From: Lobosporangium transversale
Taxonomy: Eukaryota; Mortierellomycota; Mortierellomycetes; Mortierellales; Mortierellaceae
Reading direction: 5' to 3'
Assembly: GCF_002105155.1 (NCBI RefSeq)
Contig: NW_019029019.1
Location: 102,501-166,500 of the forward strand
DNA length: 64,000 nt
The notes under the pieces are model-generated. The model made no database searches, had not been told where the DNA came from, and saw only the letters and a program-made list of their open reading frames with translations. The position numbers and the translations under genes were made by a program. Positions 59,743 to 64,000 of this stretch are shown one piece after another; within the stretch, counting starts at the first letter, position 1; the number at the start of each line of letters is the position of its first letter.

Positions 59743-60651
59743 GAGTTGACACATTCTATCATACACTCACAGGGCCAGGATGTATGCAAAGTCTCCTACC
59801 CCTTTTACTTCAAGGGACCTTTCCGAGTCATTTTGGGCTCGTTCGTCTTGGCCACTGCTTAAGGAATTATTTGACGATGTGTCTGAGATCATCATGATTG
59901 ATGGTGAGAAAGCCGGACTAGAATCGAAGATTAGGAGGAACAAATCTAGACGAACTGAAAGTGACGCCTCAACAAGACGGCGCATTGGTCGTAAACTCGA
60001 CTTGGTTGCAAGAAATTACTTACGAAAGGAGGATTGGTTCATAGTTCAATTTATGAATGAATGGAATCCTAAAGCCCCAAAGTTCCTTGTTGAAGCAAAC
60101 GTCCATCTTTTCCGTGAACTTCACAATATCATGGTACATCGTTTACAGCAAGCTAAAAATGATGATTTCCAAACGAGAGCGAGGTTTTTTAGCATTTATG
60201 CAGGTGGTGAGTTAAATTACGCTTTTAAAGTATAACCCTTATTTCTCAATGATTATGGTCTAATGATTGTTGCTTTCGTCATCACTATTTGCAGATCGAG
60301 GCTTTCGAACATTGGAATTGAGGGCTGCAGGTTCTAGGACTTACGTTGCGCTATGCAAGATTCATAAATGCTATAGCTTGCCTCCGTTCTATGATAATCT
60401 TTCAAAACAGTTTCAAAGTTTGACTCACATTCTTCAGCTAAGGGTAATACAGCTTTGCTATATCCACTTTACTACACAAAGTTTGATACTTACACGTTTG
60501 TTTTTCTTGGCTGTAGGCCTGTGCTTCAGAAACGATATATCTTTACCAGCAGGTCTTGAGAAACCCATACGGACTCAATGAAAGTGATGATTGGCTGTAT
60601 GAAAATAGTAACGTCAGTCTGGATGATGAGACCCTTGCCTCTTCTCCTTAA
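58273..60651 (+). CDS. Unknown protein resembling fungal REase-like family
   Basis: Eight exons join in frame (58273-58660, 58752-58787, 58880-59147, 59251-59352, 59429-59668, 59773-60206, 60295-60443, 60517-60651) to about 583 residues. The exon 3-4 join is the least certain. An N-terminal half with acidic, low-complexity linkers is followed by a compact C-terminal half opening with SRFWKLRSGRTVEEILFN. It contains a basic stretch and RRIGRKLDLVARN, and later FRTLELRAAGSRTYVALCK. From memory, Mortierella and Glomeromycotina genomes carry many unknown proteins with this outline, whose GRKxD...E...K pattern suggests a PD-(D/E)XK nuclease fold. Here the Asp is present (GRKLD), but I cannot identify the E-x-K pair, so activity may be lost. 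Function unknown. Confidence 0.68.
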
Positions 60652-61456
60652 CAGCATCATTTATTCCACCTTGAGTCAAACACTTTTATATCATTTGAGT
60701 TACTTGATTAAGACTTGTCCAGCATCGACCAAATTGTCTCATACTGTCGTTACATCAACACTGTTTGTAGATAGGGATAGTAGGAATAAGTACATCGGAC
60801 AAACAGTTTGCAAATAAAATAAAAAAAAACCCCCTTTTTCATTCAAATCGTTATCTAAAATTTTATTAGCAAGAAACTCAACAGTTATAGTTTTGGTCTC
60901 CGGAAGTACACCAACAGATCTTCCAAAAACCTACGCCAGCCTATTAAGTTTAATAGAAGAAGCAGGACTATACAGCGTGATACATAGCGCTTCTAATCTT
61001 GTAACGATAGCGCGGCTTTTAATACGAGTCACTGGCGGTAGTCTGTCAGATATTGGCAAGGCAGGAACAGGAAAGAACAAGAAACAAGACAAGACAGGAG
61101 ATAGGATAAAGGATAAGACAAGAATAAGGGAACAAGATCAGAAAGTAAGGATAGGATTGATATGATAACTGATGATGATATATTAGAGCGGTCTATGACA
61201 GACTATACGTACATGACTAATTGGCGATGCTATATGTATAAGCCGACAATTAGAATTAAACGACTGTGTATGTCAGGGCTAAGCGAGTGTGACGGACGTG
61301 GCGTGGCGGTGTTGTCTGAGGTCTTGGTGAAGGCGTAGTGGTCGATGACTCAGCAGACACTTGAGGAGCTGCTGACGACATGGTCGTAGAATTCGACCAT
61401 TTTGTTCAACTGCTAAAGATTAAACCGCGACTACTGATTCAAGAAAAAAAACATTA
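60652..61456. other. Intergenic, no clear gene
   Basis: It contains an A/G-rich stretch near 61060-61150 (degenerate 'aagacaagaca' units) and, on the minus strand, a 41-codon Ser/Thr/Pro-rich frame (61381-61256) that could be an exon start but has no supporting similarity. Confidence 0.45.
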
Positions 61457-62101
61457 ATGTTGAATAGAAAGCCAGGAAAGTACATTGCCTCGAGCAGTGA
61501 AGATATGACAGTGCGAGTGTGGGATGCAGAGATAGGCGAGTGCTTGATAGTTATCCTATCTGAAGGTGGAGAAGTTACAATGCTTGTATGGAATACCTTT
61601 GAAGAGGGCTGCTTTTTGGTCACAGTATCTATGAATGCCACTGTTCGGATGTGGCAGATCGTGGAAGAGGGCGATCAATATCAGTATCGGCTGAAATGGT
61701 GCACGAAACAGACAGTACTTAATGCTGACAACATGTGTATTCAAGATGTAGTTGGATTGGGCGTAGTCAACAGAGAGCTTCTGATGCAACGAGGTGCAAT
61801 AAAAGAACAGTCCCATCCGTTAGCCGTATGTGAGGCATCCAAACAGACTGTGGCAGCATCACCAATGGCATACAAGTCCAAAGCTGCCTCAAGTCAAGCT
61901 GATGACCATCAATCCCTATCAGTGGAGACATCCCTGGAGACATCCCTGGAGACATCCCTGGAGACAGAGGCTTTGAGAGGAGGAACACTGTGGACAACAA
62001 TGACAGCAGCAAGTCAATCGATCAATGACTACCGATTCAAATACAGCATGTGCAGTGAATGTAGGTTTGCACATGTTATTTCATGCAGACCTCGCGACTA
62101 A
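61457..62101 (+). pseudogene. Orphan C-terminal WD40 fragment of the NACHT-WD40 family
   Basis: 214 open codons match the last two WD40 repeats and the C-terminal tail of the broken gene at 5.8 kb (shared VRVWDAE, GECLIVI, QYQYRLKW, NRELL, QRGAIKEQS, YSMCSECRFAH). It is on the opposite strand and has no upstream WD40, pentapeptide or NACHT sequence. The ATG at 61457 falls inside a WD40 repeat, so this is a truncated copy, though without internal stops. A 12-bp unit GAGACATCCCTG is repeated three times near 61924-61959, lengthening the tail with LETS units absent from the other copy. Confidence 0.8.
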
Positions 62102-63530
62102 GGGAGGCAATAAACAGTATGCCATTGAGAGTAAAGAATAAAGTGAAGAGCTGTTTGATGATTGATCACCTTAAAATGAGAATAATGTACAATTGTCTTT
62201 TACTTGACTAGCATGACACGACAAATTCGCTTCTATATTCATTTCTTTCGTGCAGATGTGTGTCTTGTCCATGTGTACCTGGTTGATCTGAATGCCGTAT
62301 CCTATGCTCTGAATCAGCGGAAACATCACTGAGAACTCATAGTGTGCACTGTCATTGCTGAGAACTGCGAGAATATTCGCCTTGTGTCTGTACACGAGCA
62401 ATATCCACGATCAAGAACAAACGCTTTACAAGCAATTGCATCAAACACTGAGTGCCATCAAAGCAATCGTTCTTTCTCTTTGTCGTATAAAAAATAAAGG
62501 TATCGCTTTTTTTGAGATCTTCCAATCGTTTTGGATAACAAAAAGTATTAGAGCTTTGCCCTTTCTCGTTTAGACAATTTCCTGGTACCAAGTATTGCGC
62601 ACCTTGAGTACATACAATTCACTTTGATCTCTTATGGGCTCTTGAAGTCAATAGCAACACAAGTTCCCTCTGCTTTATCAATGAACCTGAAAATGAGGAG
62701 GACACAAACTAAGGGGGATAACTCACGTTTATCTTATTGTCAACAGTTACCTCATCTTTGACGCTATCTTCAAAATCGTTAGGCGCCTTGTCTTTTACAG
62801 CGGAGAAAAGGTCTCTCTCTAATAAATGTAGAGCGGTAATAATAGAAGGTGAAGGTGAAGGTGAAGGTGGATGGGAGTGTAACATCGAAGATCTCAACAG
62901 GCAATGTGCCCCTGGATCAGGGCTTGAGCTCTTCCGAGCTGAGATTGTAGTTATAGAGGCCGCATGAGGAATAGCGGATGTTGGGGTAGGCTTGACATCA
63001 TCATCTTTATGGTGGTAGTCGCACTAACTCTGCCATTGTCGTTCTGGTCCGAGGAGGCTGAGTCCTCCTTAGGATGCGTCTAGAGGAAGCCGCGGAAGCA
63101 GTGGGTATTGTGACCGTAGGATGGCGAGTCCTAGCTTCCGATTGCGAGGTAGTCTTTTCAGGTTTCTTTGGCTCGGAGACATCCCCAAGTGGATCAAGGT
63201 CGACATCAAGGGCAATTCAAGGCCTCGAGCTGCGATTCTGTCATGTGCGAGATTGCCGGTAACCGCCTATTGAAAACAGAAGAATAGACATGGAGGCAGT
63301 TGCTAGAAATGACAACTATGCTTTGGAAGTTAAAAAAAGTTGTAAAATAGAATTATGCGCTTTGATTTTTTTGATAAATTAATTAGCGTGGGGAAACAAA
63401 GATATGGAAATTCAATTCAAATGAGAATGTGCACATGCACTTGCTGGAAGAAAGAAAGGTGAGATATTGCACCTGCATGGATCAATTTAAATAAATCCTA
63501 ATTAATCTTTCATTTTTTAATTTCTGCCGA
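62102..63530. other. Unassigned region with possible degraded coding sequence
   Basis: On the minus strand 63215-63010 reads as a Ser/Thr/Arg-rich protein (DVSEPKKPEKTTSQSEAR), and after a frame break 63000-62709 reads as a second piece with Pro-Ser repeats (from a CCTTCA repeat). The two could be parts of one gene or pseudogene. A minus-strand stretch at 62590-62170 is open in two overlapping frames. I recognise no family. Confidence 0.35.
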
Positions 63531-63950
63531 GAGACTACACTTACAAAACACCATTGCAAGGAGCATGTCATCATACGTCGTCCCACTGTCTGGTGCACAG
63601 TGACTGGTGAAGTCATCTCCATGTATCATCCCGAGATTGCCTACCATCCTCAGCTGCCACCTTCATACGTTGCTACTCATCCGGGTGTGATCACACCTCT
63701 CCAGACCCCAACTCATGAGCCCCTGTCATCTGTCTCAACATCCTCTCCCATGTCTCCTATGACGCCTTTGACTCCTATGGCTCCTCCTCCTACCTTAAGT
63801 GCTACGGATCTGATCCGTATTGATGAGTCTAACCTTCTTCCTCCTCTTCATCGTCATTCATACCATTCGCGCCCATACTCACACCCTCCCAATGACTTTC
63901 TGAGTAGGATTTTCTATTCTATTTTGATTCAATGGCGACCACAAACTTAA
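63531..63950 (+). CDS. Possible exon of a Pro/Ser-rich protein, running off the window
   Basis: The frame is open from before 63531 and reads VTGEVISMYHPEIAYHPQLP, followed by a Pro/Ser/Thr-rich, Met-punctuated stretch and a His-rich segment. A possible donor (A/GTAGGA) lies near 63903. No start codon is assigned and no family is recognised. It could be one exon of a gene continuing past 64000, or chance. Confidence 0.35.
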   Translation, partial: ETTLTKHHCKEHVIIRRPTVWCTVTGEVISMYHPEIAYHPQLPPSYVATHPGVITPLQTPTHEPLSSVSTSSPMSPMTPLTPMAPPPTLSATDLIRIDESNLLPPLHRHSYHSRPYSHPPNDFLSRIFYSILIQWRPQT

Positions 63951-64000
63951 ATATTTCCACCTGATTTAAGAAATTATTATTTAGACATTTTGCGGTTTAT

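Overview
This is a eukaryotic nuclear window, AT-rich between genes, with many short spliceosomal introns (about 75-150 nt) and long T or A homopolymers. The gene content points to a filamentous early-diverging fungus. A Mortierella-type fungus (Mortierellomycota) is the best guess, because NACHT-pentapeptide-WD40 proteins, short ribonuclease-inhibitor-type LRR proteins and families of restriction-endonuclease-like unknowns expand together there. The taxon is inference. All gene structures below were joined by hand from reading-frame continuity, GT/GC-AG splice sites and family similarity, with no search run. || Layout: 0-5 kb carries an intronless tRNA-Leu(CAA) and a sodium:dicarboxylate symporter gene. 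5-22.5 kb is an accessory island. A broken NACHT-WD40 STAND gene (minus strand, about 5.8-12.0 kb) has a second, more decayed and internally deleted copy at 19.4-22.5 kb. The two flank a 5.2-kb structure whose 2,054-bp arms (12846-14899 and 15988-18041) are almost perfect inverted repeats around a 1.1-kb centre. 23-53 kb is a compact housekeeping block: phosphopantothenoylcysteine decarboxylase and RFC1 (divergent), an STK11IP-like LRR protein, gamma-glutamyltransferase and GPN2 (divergent), a full ABCC transporter, a GNAT acetyltransferase, a Dbl-type RhoGEF and phosphomevalonate kinase. 54-64 kb is again accessory: a tail-to-tail inverted pair of truncated LRR genes, retrotransposon debris (retropepsin fragment, LTR-like block), a 191-bp tandem repeat, an eight-exon gene resembling a REase-like fungal family, an orphan C-terminal WD40 fragment related to the 6-kb gene, and poorly interpretable sequence to the edge. 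|| The core genes are biochemically unrelated (CoA synthesis, clamp loading, glutathione breakdown, Pol II assembly, conjugate export, small-GTPase activation, mevalonate pathway), as expected of a fungal chromosome arm. The gamma-glutamyltransferase and the ABCC exporter, two genes apart, both belong to glutathione-conjugate metabolism, but nothing shows co-regulation. || The most unusual items are the palindromic element nested between two duplicated NLR-type pseudogenes, nonsense changes in those copies that all look like C-to-T type transitions, the LRR inverted pair able to encode a long hairpin RNA, three introns whose 3' splice site follows a pure A-tract, and three GC-AG introns.
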